Of a stretch of 5,042 nucleotides of DNA, positions 1-5,042 are shown piece by piece. Under the pieces are notes generated by a model that saw nothing but the letters and a program-made list of their open reading frames with translations, did no database searches and had not been told where the DNA came from. Origin of the DNA: Pseudomonadota bacterium (GTDB lineage Bacteria; Pseudomonadota; Gammaproteobacteria; Burkholderiales; Burkholderiaceae_B); the NCBI GenBank assembly GCA_023432075.1, contig JAEYVD010000026.1, forward strand, positions 1 to 5,042. The letters run 5' to 3'. Position numbers and translations under genes: made by a program. The first letter of the stretch is position 1, and each line of letters opens with the position of its first letter.

Positions 1-183
1 GTGCGCGATGCCAGCGAGGAACGCCGCGGCATCTATCGGCTGACCGCCAAGCTGACGCTGCACGGCGAGCTGTCTGATGCGCAGATCGACGAATTGCTGG
101 CGGTGGCCGAGAAGTGCCCGATCCACAAGCTGATGACGGCGGTGGACGTGCAGGTGTCCACGCTGATCGTGCGGCCGGATTGA
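1..183 (+). CDS. OsmC family protein, C-terminal fragment (5' end outside window)
   Basis: The open frame runs from the first base to a TGA at 181-183 and gives 60 residues. The visible part ends with the typical OsmC/Ohr-superfamily C-terminal pattern: a helix carrying AEKCPIHKLM (Cys at visible residue 39), then an alternating hydrophobic strand, VDVQVSTLIV. In characterised OsmC and Ohr proteins the cysteine on this helix is one of two redox-active cysteines that reduce organic hydroperoxides. The first cysteine would lie upstream of the window and cannot be checked. Family members are usually about 130-150 residues, so more than half is missing. The GTG at position 1 reads as an ordinary valine codon and is not accepted as a start. 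The gene converges on fabI. The CPIHK form of the motif points to the general OsmC/YhfA-like branch rather than to Ohr, but the substrate cannot be assigned. Confidence 0.82.
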   Translation: MRDASEERRGIYRLTAKLTLHGELSDAQIDELLAVAEKCPIHKLMTAVDVQVSTLIVRPD

Positions 184-195
184 GGGACGGGGCGG

Positions 196-239
196 CAGGC
201 GGCGGGGCCGCCTGTGCAAGGCGGGGCGCTGCGCCCCGC
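196..239. terminator. Two tandem GC-rich hairpins between convergent genes, probable bidirectional terminator
   Basis: Two strong inverted repeats fill the gap between the osmC-like stop (183) and the fabI stop (251). The first pairs 196-203 with 207-214 (8 bp, CAGGCGGC/GCCGCCTG). The second pairs 221-228 with 232-239 (8 bp, GCGGGGCG/CGCCCCGC). Neither is followed by a T-run in either direction, so they are not canonical Rho-independent terminators. Their place between two convergent stops suggests a role in transcript ending or 3'-end protection for both genes. That role is inferred from position only. Confidence 0.45.
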
Positions 240-250
240 GCAGGGAAGTC

Positions 251-1036
251 TTACTCTTCCATGCCCGGGACGATGGTCGAGAAACCGCCGTCCACGTGGG
301 TGATCTCGCCGGTCACGCCGGCGGCCAGGTCCGACAGCATGAAGGCCGCGACATTGCCGACGTCTTCGATGGTGATATTGCGGCGCAGCGGGGACTGGTT
401 TTCCACGAACTTCAGGATGGCCGAGAAATCCTTGATGCCGCTGGCGGCCAGGGTCTTGATCGGGCCGGCGGAGATGCCGTTGGCGCGGATGCCGCGCGGG
501 CCCAGCGCCGTGGCCAGGTAACGCACGCTGGCTTCAAGCGACGCCTTGGCCAGGCCCATCGTGTTGTAGTTGGGAACTACACGCTCGGCGCCCAGGTAGG
601 TCAGCGTCAGCACGGAACCGTTGCGGCCTTCCATCAGGGGCAAAGCGGCCTTGGCCATGGCGGCAAAGCTGTAGGCCGAGATGTCGTGGGCGATGCGAAA
701 GCCTTCGCGCGACAGGCCATCCAGGAAGTTGCCGGCGATGGCTTCGCGCGGCGCAAAGCCGATCGAATGGACCAGGCCGTCCAGGCCATCCCAGTGCTTG
801 GCGAGTTCAGCGAAGGCGCCGTCGATCTGGGCGTCTTCGGCCACGTCGCAAGGCAGCACGATGTCGCTGTTGAATTCGGCGGCAAACTCGCTCACGCGGT
901 CCTTGAAGCGGTCGCCCACGTAGGTGAACGCCAGTTCGGCGCCTTGCTGATGACAGGCGCGCGCGATGCCGTAGGCGATGGAACGGTTGGAAAGCACCCC
1001 GGTGACCAGGATGCGCTTGCCGGCAAGAAAGCCCAT
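251..1036 (-). CDS. fabI: Enoyl-[acyl-carrier-protein] reductase (NADH), FabI
   Basis: FabI catalyses the last reductive step of each type II fatty acid elongation cycle in the cytoplasm, reducing trans-2-enoyl-ACP to acyl-ACP with NADH. The 261-residue product matches the usual length (262 in E. coli) and is similar along its whole length to E. coli FabI as I recall it. It begins [14 protein letters not shown], the Rossmann dinucleotide-binding start of the short-chain dehydrogenase fold. CDVAED lies at 63-68 and HSIGFAP at 90-96. The catalytic triad is Tyr147, Tyr157 and Lys164, in TYLGAER...[12 protein letters not shown] (Tyr146, Tyr156 and Lys163 in E. coli, a one-residue offset). [16 protein letters not shown] at 189-204 is the flexible substrate-binding loop. 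Residues equivalent to known E. coli triclosan-resistance positions are wild type (Gly93, Met160, Phe204), so a triclosan-sensitive enzyme is expected. The ATG start is supported by an AAAGGA ribosome site 7 bases upstream. fabI lies downstream of mltD on the same strand across a 117-base gap. Confidence 0.98.
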   Translation of the reverse strand: MGFLAGKRILVTGVLSNRSIAYGIARACHQQGAELAFTYVGDRFKDRVSEFAAEFNSDIVLPCDVAEDAQIDGAFAELAKHWDGLDGLVHSIGFAPREAIAGNFLDGLSREGFRIAHDISAYSFAAMAKAALPLMEGRNGSVLTLTYLGAERVVPNYNTMGLAKASLEASVRYLATALGPRGIRANGISAGPIKTLAASGIKDFSAILKFVENQSPLRRNITIEDVGNVAAFMLSDLAAGVTGEITHVDGGFSTIVPGMEE

Positions 1037-1043
1037 AGATGTG

Positions 1044-1049
1044 TCCTTT
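1044..1049 (-). promoter_or_regulatory. Ribosome binding site of fabI
   Basis: On the minus strand the sequence reads AAAGGA, then seven bases, then the ATG at 1036. This is the clearest Shine-Dalgarno match among the minus-strand genes here and fixes the fabI start. Confidence 0.8.
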
Positions 1050-1075
1050 GATTTTTGCCCTTCTGGAGACCGCCT

Positions 1076-1081
1076 ATTTTA
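1076..1081 (-). promoter_or_regulatory. Candidate -10 element (TAAAAT) upstream of fabI
   Basis: A short AT-rich spot in otherwise GC-rich DNA reads TAAAAT on the minus strand, about 39 bases before the fabI ATG. That fits a sigma-70 -10 box with a leader of roughly 30 bases. No good -35 hexamer lies 16-18 bases further upstream (the DNA there is GCCCGC-like), and no TG extension precedes the box. The call is weak. It rests on composition, position and the hairpin that separates it from mltD. Confidence 0.3.
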
Positions 1082-1109
1082 GGGAATTTGGCGGACCAGC
1101 GGGCGAGCC

Positions 1110-1139
1110 GGTGCGGCCCCCGTGCCGGGGCGCCGCACC
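1110..1139 (-). terminator. Hairpin downstream of mltD, possible terminator or attenuator
   Basis: An inverted repeat pairs 1110-1117 (GGTGCGGC) with 1132-1139 (GCCGCACC). It is extended by an inner C/G-run pairing after a one-base bulge. It starts 14 bases past the mltD stop on the minus strand. No T-run follows, so it is not a textbook intrinsic terminator. It could stabilise the mltD 3' end or partly stop read-through into fabI. Confidence 0.4.
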
Positions 1140-1153
1140 GTGCGTGGCGGGTG

Positions 1154-2572
1154 TCAGCCGCGCGCGTTCGTGCCCGGCACGCGAAGCTGCGTGCCGATCT
1201 TCAGGGCGCTGCCCTTGATGTTGTTGAGCGCGCGCAGCGCGTCGACGGTGGTGCCGTACTGTTTGGCCAGCGAGAACAGGGTGTCGCCCTGGCGGACCTT
1301 GTGGCTGCGCACGTTGGGGCGGGCGCTGGAGACGCGCACGGCGGGCGCCTGCGCGGCGCGGCCACGCGGCGCGGCGGCCTTGTTGTCTTGCGGAGCCGAG
1401 TCCAGCGCGCCCACCGGGGGCGCCAGCGACGCGATCTGCACGCCGCCCGTGCCGGGGTCGCCTGGCACCAGCAGCGCCTGGCCGTTCGCGGCCTTCTGGC
1501 GGCGGCTGATGTCGTTGGTGTCGCGCAGGGTGGCTTCGGACACGCCAAACCGCTTGGCGATGGCCGCGTAGGATTCGCCGCGGCGCGAGTGGTAGACCTT
1601 CCAGGCGGACAGGTCGCCCTTGTAGTTGGTGAGGTTCGCGTTGAAGATTTCGACGCGGTCGGCCGGCAGCAGCAGGGTGGGGCCGTGGTCGCCACGGATG
1701 ACCGGACGGTTGAAGGAGGGATTCAAGGCCTTGAACTCGTCCAGCGGCATTTCAGCCAGCTTGGCGGCGATTTCCAGGTCGATATCGCTGTTCTTCTGCA
1801 CCGTCACGAAGTACGGCGTGTTGCCGACGGGCGGCAGCGCCACCGCATAGCGCTGCGGATCGGCAATGATGTTCTTGATGGCCTGCAGCTTGGGCACGTA
1901 GTTACGGGTCTCGTCCGGCATGTTCAGCGACAGGTAGTCGGTGTTCTGGCCGGCGGCCTCGTTCTTGGCCATGGCGCGTTGCACCGAGCCTTCGCCCCAG
2001 TTGTACGAGGCCAGGGCGAGGTACCAGTCGCCCTGCATTTCAAACAGCTTTTCCAGGTAGTCCAGCGCCGCGTTGGTCGAGGCGATGGGATCGCGGCGCT
2101 CGTCGCGCCACCAGTCCTGCTTCAGGTTGAAGTGCTGGCCCGTGGCCGGCACGAACTGCCACAGGCCCGAGGCCTGCGCGCGCGACAGCGCGGTCGGGTT
2201 GTACGCGCTTTCCACGAACGGCAGCAGCGCCAGCTCGGTCGGCAGGCCGCGGCGGTTGATCTCGTCAACGATGAAGTACAGGTATTTGCCGGCGCGCTCG
2301 GCCATGCGCTGCACCGCCTCGGGGTGGGACGCGTAGTAATCGGTCCACTGCTTGGAGAGGTCGGTGTTCAGGTTGGGGATGGCGAAACCGCGGCGGATGC
2401 GGTCCCAGGCGTCAACCGGCGGGTTGGTCAGGTCGACCGTCCGGGAGGTGTCCCGGGCAATGTATCGGCCTTGGGAATTGGTGGTGAGGTTCTTGCTATC
2501 GGGGGCTTTGGTTCCTGCGCAACCGGCGAGGACTGCCAGCATCAGCGGCAGAAGGAGTCGGGATAGATTCAT
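1154..2572 (-). CDS. mltD: Membrane-bound lytic murein transglycosylase D (MltD), lipoprotein with two LysM domains
   Basis: MltD cleaves the MurNAc-GlcNAc bond of peptidoglycan without water, forming 1,6-anhydromuropeptides, and acts in the periplasm attached to the outer membrane. The 472-residue product starts with MNLSRLLLPLMLAVLAGC, a lipoprotein signal with lipobox LAGC (Cys18 would be lipidated). An SLT (GH23) domain spans about residues 95-205: the catalytic Glu121 is in LPFVESAYNP, followed by GLWQF at 137-140 and the ALASYNWGEG block at 186-195, all family signatures. LysM-like repeat 1 is at about 325-370. An Ala/Pro/Arg-rich linker at about 371-423 leads to a clearer LysM repeat at 424-466 (VRQGDTLFSLAKQYG). 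LysM modules bind glycan strands. The ATG at 2572 is chosen because it gives the exact lipoprotein signal. A TTG 15 codons upstream (2617) would overlap gloB and put polar residues before the signal. The gene lies 7 bases after the gloB stop, has only a weak AAG-type ribosome site and is probably translated from the gloB transcript. Confidence 0.96.
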   Translation of the reverse strand: MNLSRLLLPLMLAVLAGCAGTKAPDSKNLTTNSQGRYIARDTSRTVDLTNPPVDAWDRIRRGFAIPNLNTDLSKQWTDYYASHPEAVQRMAERAGKYLYFIVDEINRRGLPTELALLPFVESAYNPTALSRAQASGLWQFVPATGQHFNLKQDWWRDERRDPIASTNAALDYLEKLFEMQGDWYLALASYNWGEGSVQRAMAKNEAAGQNTDYLSLNMPDETRNYVPKLQAIKNIIADPQRYAVALPPVGNTPYFVTVQKNSDIDLEIAAKLAEMPLDEFKALNPSFNRPVIRGDHGPTLLLPADRVEIFNANLTNYKGDLSAWKVYHSRRGESYAAIAKRFGVSEATLRDTNDISRRQKAANGQALLVPGDPGTGGVQIASLAPPVGALDSAPQDNKAAAPRGRAAQAPAVRVSSARPNVRSHKVRQGDTLFSLAKQYGTTVDALRALNNIKGSALKIGTQLRVPGTNARG

Positions 2573-2579
2573 CAGGTGG

Positions 2580-3401
2580 TCACTTGAAATCGTTCTTCCA
2601 TTCACGAAGGGAGGCAAAGACCTCTACCGGCGTAGTCTGGCTGCGTCCGGTCCAACTTGCGGCGGCCTGGACGACGTCGGGCTGCTGCGTGCGCAAGAAC
2701 GGATTGGTCGCGCGTTCCTGACCGATGGTCGAAGGAAGCGTGGGGTGTCCTTCCGCGCGTATTTGCTGGGCCCGCAGGTGCCACGTTTGCAGGTCGCGGT
2801 TGGCCGGTTCGACGGCCAGTGCCCAGCGAAGGTTCGCTAGAGTGTACTCGTGTGCGCAAAAAACTTTTGTATCTGGCGGTAAAGCGGAAAATTTTTCCAA
2901 GGAATCAAACATTTGCGCGGGTGTGCCCTCGAAAAGCCGGCCACAGCCCCCCGCAAAAAGCGTGTCGCCGCAGAACAGCGCGTGTTCGACGCCGGCCGCG
3001 CGGCCCGCGTAGGCAATGTGGCCCGCGGTATGGCCCGGAACGTCCAGTACCGACAGGTCCAGATCCAGTTCCGGCAGCGTCACGCGGTCGCCTTCGGCCA
3101 GCCGGACATCGCAGCGCGGCAGCTTTTCGCGCGCCGGACCATATACGGTGATGCCCTCGATGCGGGACAATTCGAGCACGCCTCCCACATGGTCGCCGTG
3201 GTGGTGCGTGAGTAGAATGGCGCGCAGCTTCAAGCCTTGCTGATCCAGAAACCGCAAGACGGGTCCGGCTTCGCCGGGGTCCACGACCGCCACCTGGCCG
3301 TCGCGGACGATGGCCCAGATGTAGTTGTCGGAAAAGGCTGGCAAAGGCAAGACCGCGGCGTTGCGATCGCGGCCGCCTGCGGGGGCGGTCAAGGCTTGCA
3401 T
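2580..3401 (-). CDS. gloB: Hydroxyacylglutathione hydrolase (glyoxalase II), GloB
   Basis: Glyoxalase II hydrolyses S-D-lactoylglutathione to D-lactate and glutathione, the second step of methylglyoxal detoxification in the cytoplasm. The 273-residue product is a metallo-beta-lactamase-fold protein. PAFSDNYIW at 21-29 is the typical glyoxalase II start. The dinuclear metal motif THHHGDH is at 65-71 (His66, His68, Asp70, His71). Further ligands are His124 in GHTAGH, Asp146 in GDTLF and His184 in CAHEYT. CGRLFEGT at 153-160 follows the GDTLF motif, and a basic C-terminus (REWKNDFK) fits the glutathione-binding end. The protein carries roughly 14 more N-terminal residues than E. coli GloB. The ATG at 3401 has no clear ribosome site, so a TTG a little downstream (codon 18 or 20) is a possible alternative start. 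The gene is followed 7 bases later by mltD and is divergent from the yafS-like gene. Confidence 0.96.
   Translation of the reverse strand: MQALTAPAGGRDRNAAVLPLPAFSDNYIWAIVRDGQVAVVDPGEAGPVLRFLDQQGLKLRAILLTHHHGDHVGGVLELSRIEGITVYGPAREKLPRCDVRLAEGDRVTLPELDLDLSVLDVPGHTAGHIAYAGRAAGVEHALFCGDTLFAGGCGRLFEGTPAQMFDSLEKFSALPPDTKVFCAHEYTLANLRWALAVEPANRDLQTWHLRAQQIRAEGHPTLPSTIGQERATNPFLRTQQPDVVQAAASWTGRSQTTPVEVFASLREWKNDFK
2838..2912 (-). other. AT-rich island with rare codons and a dyad inside gloB
   Basis: This stretch encodes about residues 164-188 of GloB but has a composition unlike its surroundings. It contains A6 at 2858-2863, codons such as CTA, TTA, ACA, GTT and AAA, and a perfect dyad GGAAAA-T-TTTTCC at 2886-2898. 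The protein sequence across it remains normal glyoxalase II, so it is not a frameshift or an insertion. It could hold a regulatory site or an internal promoter for mltD, but no convincing -35/-10 pair was found. Confidence 0.35.
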
Positions 3402-3409
3402 GGGATTCG

Positions 3410-3414
3410 AAGGA
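3410..3414 (+). promoter_or_regulatory. Ribosome binding site of the YafS-like gene (supports a GTG start)
   Basis: AAGGA is followed by six bases (AAAAAC) and then GTG at 3421. This strong match favours the GTG start over the in-frame ATG at 3400. The ATG has only an AAGG at 3391-3394, which lies inside the gloB coding region. Confidence 0.65.
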
Positions 3415-3420
3415 AAAAAC

Positions 3421-4200
3421 GTGGCAGAAGAAACTCCGCCGATTGTAGAACTGGCCGAATGGTTCCAGACGCCGCCGGGCCAGTACGTGCTGGCCTGGGA
3501 GCGCGCTCAGTTCGACGCGGCCGTCGCGGATGTCTTCGGATATTACGCCTGGCAGGTCGGCCTTGCCGACCTGAACCTGTTGCGGGCCAACCGCATGCCG
3601 TTCAAGGGCTACGTGGGCACCGAGACTCCCGCGCCGGAAAGCCTGCCCGGCTGGCAGTCGCGCGTGGTCGTCGCGCAGCCGGAGGCCCTGCCGTTCGAAT
3701 CCCAGAGCGTGGACCTCCTGATTCTGCCGCACACCTTTGAACTCACGCCCGAACCCCACAATGTGCTGCGCGAGGTCGAGCGCGTCCTCGTCCCCGAAGG
3801 ACGGGTGGTCATTTCGGGGTTCAACCCCTGGAGCATGTGGGGCGCGCGCACCCGCATGCCCGGCATGGAGCCCTGGCTGCCGCAGCCGCCGTCCTCGCAG
3901 GTGTCGCTGGCGCGGCTCAAGGACTGGTTCAAGCTGCTGTCGCTGGAGGTCGATGAAAGCCAGTTCGGTTGCTACGCGCCGGCCTGCCGCAGCGAAAAAT
4001 GGCTTGAGCGCTGGAGCTTCCTGGAGTCGGCCGGCGCCCGCTGGTGGAGCCTGGGGGGCGCGGTCTACATGGTCTCGGCGGTCAAGCGCGTGACCGGCAT
4101 GCGTATCATCGGGCCTGCCTGGAAGACCAAACCCAAGCGCGCCCGCGCTGCCTCGGTGGTGGTCAACCGCCAGGCGGACGATGGCTTCGACCCCTCCTGA
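3421..4200 (+). CDS. yafS: YafS-like protein, class I SAM-dependent methyltransferase fold
   Basis: The 259-residue product resembles E. coli YafS, whose gene also lies between gloB and rnhA. The central block has methyltransferase-like motifs: [20 protein letters not shown] at 88-107 (the acidic post-motif region and the DLLIL strand), [26 protein letters not shown] at 111-136 and a WSMWGA segment, close to the YafS region ending VISGFNPISFMGL. The usual motif I glycine-rich loop (hhDxGxGxG) is not recognisable before this block: the corresponding stretch reads [14 protein letters not shown]. The C-terminus (about 222-250) is rich in Lys and Arg. The substrate is unknown. The GTG start at 3421 is chosen for its ribosome site. 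An ATG at 3400 would add seven residues and share its CATG with the gloB start. rnhA follows after 50 bases on the same strand, probably co-transcribed. Family and synteny are well supported; catalytic activity is not. Confidence 0.85.
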   Translation: MAEETPPIVELAEWFQTPPGQYVLAWERAQFDAAVADVFGYYAWQVGLADLNLLRANRMPFKGYVGTETPAPESLPGWQSRVVVAQPEALPFESQSVDLLILPHTFELTPEPHNVLREVERVLVPEGRVVISGFNPWSMWGARTRMPGMEPWLPQPPSSQVSLARLKDWFKLLSLEVDESQFGCYAPACRSEKWLERWSFLESAGARWWSLGGAVYMVSAVKRVTGMRIIGPAWKTKPKRARAASVVVNRQADDGFDPS

Positions 4201-4250
4201 GCCACCGGGCCCGCCTCATATTGCAAGCACAAGGACACGCACGCAGCACC

Positions 4251-4712
4251 ATGCAGGACAACAAACCGAACGAGCAGAAAGTAGAAATGTGGACCGACGG
4301 CGCCTGCAAGGGCAATCCCGGGCCCGGCGGCTGGGGCGTGCTGATGCGCGCCGGCGCGCACGAAAAGACGCTGCATGGCGGCGAGCTCCAGACCACGAAC
4401 AACCGGATGGAGCTGCTGGCGGTCATCGAAGGCCTGCGCGCGCTCAAGCGCCCCTGCGTCGTCACGATCCACACCGACTCGCAATACGTCATGAAGGGCA
4501 TGACCGAGTGGCTGGCCAACTGGAAGCGGCGCGGCTGGATCACCGCCGAGAAAAAGCCGGTCAAGAACGCCGAACTCTGGCAGGCGCTGGATGAACAGGT
4601 GCAGCGCCACACGGTGTCTTGGCGCTGGGTCCGCGGGCATGCGGGCGACCCCGGCAACGAGCGCGCCGACCAGCTGGCCAACATGGGCGTGGACGTCGCG
4701 CGCCGCGCTTGA
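4251..4712 (+). CDS. rnhA: Ribonuclease HI (RnhA)
   Basis: RNase HI cuts the RNA strand of RNA:DNA hybrids in the cytoplasm, removing R-loops and helping to clear primers. The 153-residue product matches the family length (155 in E. coli). The four catalytic acidic residues are visible: Asp16 in [16 protein letters not shown], Glu54 in [15 protein letters not shown], Asp76 in HTDSQYV and Asp140 in NERADQLAN. His130 in [12 protein letters not shown] is the conserved catalytic-loop histidine. The basic handle region used for substrate binding is present ([20 protein letters not shown], about 87-106). The ATG at 4251 gives a normal N-terminus. The nearest AAGGA (4231-4235) is 15 bases away, longer than usual, and no in-frame start lies closer to it. 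The next ATG, at codon 13, would remove the first beta strand. The gene lies 50 bases after the yafS-like gene. Unlike in E. coli, dnaQ is not adjacent. Confidence 0.98.
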   Translation: MQDNKPNEQKVEMWTDGACKGNPGPGGWGVLMRAGAHEKTLHGGELQTTNNRMELLAVIEGLRALKRPCVVTIHTDSQYVMKGMTEWLANWKRRGWITAEKKPVKNAELWQALDEQVQRHTVSWRWVRGHAGDPGNERADQLANMGVDVARRA

Positions 4713-4872
4713 AGCGGCAGGCTCCGCCAACTGGACTGCTGTCCGGGGCGGGCTCGTTTCGGCAGGACGCCGAGCACGTGCGCAGCGCCTCGCGCAGCCG
4801 CCCCGCGGCATCCGGATATACCCTTGAATCCGCCGTCTAGGTCAGATTTAGTTCTTTCATCGCGCTTCAGGA

Positions 4873-4904
4873 TTGTTCCAGTATGTAAATCCGGGTGCTA
4901 AAGT
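4873..4904 (+). promoter_or_regulatory. Candidate extended -10 promoter for the 4986 gene
   Basis: TGCTAAAGT at 4896-4904 fits an extended -10 element (TG-n-TAAAGT). A TTGTTC at 4873-4878 resembles a -35 box, but its 20-base spacing is too long, so activity would rely on the TG extension or on an activator. A start a few bases past 4904 would give a leader of roughly 75 bases before the ATG at 4986. Confidence 0.35.
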
Positions 4905-4927
4905 GCCAACCCTTCCCTCCAGTTCCT

Positions 4928-4966
4928 GCGGCGACGTCCGAGTGGGGCATGCCCGGTCCGCGCCGC
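4928..4966 (+). promoter_or_regulatory. Inverted repeats in the presumed 5' leader of the 4986 gene
   Basis: GCGGCG at 4928-4933 can pair with CGCCGC at 4961-4966. Between them lies the perfect 10-base palindrome GGGCATGCCC at 4945-4954. The structure lies between the candidate promoter and the start codon, so it could be an operator or a leader hairpin. No known riboswitch class is recognised. Confidence 0.3.
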
Positions 4967-4985
4967 AACACCGCCACTTTCGCGC

Positions 4986-5042
4986 ATGAAAAAAGCTGTA
5001 CTGCTGGCCGCCGTCGCGGCAGGGTTGGCCGCGGGGGCCGCG
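4986..5042 (+). CDS. Start of a probable secreted or envelope protein (3' end outside window)
   Basis: An ATG at 4986 opens a frame that runs to the window end without a stop. Its 19 residues, MKKAVLLAAVAAGLAAGAA, have the form of a Sec signal peptide: two lysines followed by an Ala/Leu/Val-rich hydrophobic core. No cleavage site or lipobox has yet been reached. The mature protein lies outside the window, so its function cannot be assigned. No clear Shine-Dalgarno sequence precedes the ATG (the upstream bases read CCACTTTCGCGC). The start is accepted because of the signal-like sequence and the AT-rich promoter-like DNA upstream. It is not dnaQ, which follows rnhA in many relatives. Confidence 0.65.
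   Translation, partial: MKKAVLLAAVAAGLAAGAA

Larger units (their letters stand above)
4713..4985. other. Intergenic region downstream of rnhA
   Basis: No supported gene lies in this 273-base stretch. The first part (to about 4838) is GC-rich and contains an 8-bp inverted repeat, CGGGGCGG at 4744-4751 with CCGCCCCG at 4798-4805, separated by 46 bases, plus the palindrome GCACGTGC at 4774-4781. No T-run terminator for rnhA is visible. From about 4839 to 4905 the DNA becomes clearly richer in A and T, as expected for a promoter of the gene starting at 4986. Short open frames here run on from the rnhA region in other frames and have no recognisable protein features. Confidence 0.6.

Noticed and set aside
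1..3. GTG at the first base as the start of a 60-residue protein
   Set aside because: The sequence is the second half of an OsmC domain and the window cuts the gene. The GTG is just an internal valine codon.
296..1051. 251-codon open frame on the plus strand opposite fabI
   Set aside because: It is an antisense frame over the whole of fabI with no recognisable motif. fabI is unmistakable on the minus strand.
1055..2566. 503-codon open frame on the plus strand opposite mltD
   Set aside because: It starts at TTG, mirrors the mltD coding region, is rich in Arg, Gly and Val as expected of an antisense frame in GC-rich DNA, and shows no family motif. MltD on the other strand has clear domains and a signal peptide.
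2573..2617. 15-codon extension of mltD from a TTG start at 2617
   Set aside because: It would place polar residues before a complete lipoprotein signal and overlap gloB. The ATG at 2572 gives the exact signal and lipobox.
2905..3759. 284-codon minus-strand frame spanning gloB and the yafS-like gene
   Set aside because: It is out of frame with gloB, very Arg-rich and crosses the starts of two well-supported genes. It is a GC-driven shadow.
4044..4250. N-terminal extension of rnhA by 69 codons
   Set aside because: The extension lies mostly inside the yafS-like gene in another frame. Family length and the N-terminal beta strand place the start at 4251.
4065..4811. 248-codon minus-strand frame opposite rnhA
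   Set aside because: It is antisense to the clear RNase HI gene, has no motif and has Ala/Arg/Pro-rich composition.
4591..4840. Small plus-strand frames overlapping and following the rnhA end
   Set aside because: They overlap rnhA in other frames, are Arg/Ala-rich and have no ribosome site or family feature.

Overview
The window is GC-rich chromosomal DNA with dense coding, strong G/C preference at third codon positions and housekeeping genes throughout. FabI, MltD, GloB and RNase HI look proteobacterial. The gene set and codon style suggest a betaproteobacterium, probably of the Bordetella/Achromobacter group (Alcaligenaceae). That placement is inference from family resemblance, not a database result. 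I see no mobile element, CRISPR array, rRNA or tRNA, and no sign of horizontal transfer of a whole gene.

Layout. Positions 1-183 (+) are the C-terminal end of an OsmC-family protein whose start lies outside the window. A short convergent gap with two GC-rich hairpins separates it from fabI (251-1036, -), the NADH-dependent enoyl-ACP reductase. Further along the same strand are mltD (1154-2572, -), a lipoprotein lytic transglycosylase with two LysM repeats, and gloB (2580-3401, -), glyoxalase II. The gloB stop and the mltD start are only 7 bases apart, so the two probably share a transcript (gloB then mltD). fabI follows after a 117-base gap containing a hairpin and a candidate -10 element, so it is probably transcribed at least partly on its own. 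Divergent from gloB are a YafS-like methyltransferase-fold protein (3421-4200, +) and rnhA, RNase HI (4251-4712, +). A 273-base non-coding stretch (4713-4985) with a candidate promoter and a palindrome leads into the first 19 codons of a probable secreted protein (4986 to the window end, +).

How the genes relate. The block mltD-gloB-yafS-rnhA, with the first two divergent from the yafS-like gene, has the same order as in Escherichia coli, where dnaQ lies next to rnhA. Here dnaQ is not the next gene. The products do not form one obvious pathway: envelope peptidoglycan turnover (MltD), methylglyoxal detoxification (GloB), RNA:DNA hybrid removal (RnhA) and fatty acid synthesis (FabI). The conserved neighbourhood around the poorly understood YafS-like protein is the most interesting thing here. 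This is otherwise an ordinary core-genome region, and I found no convincing novel multi-gene system.
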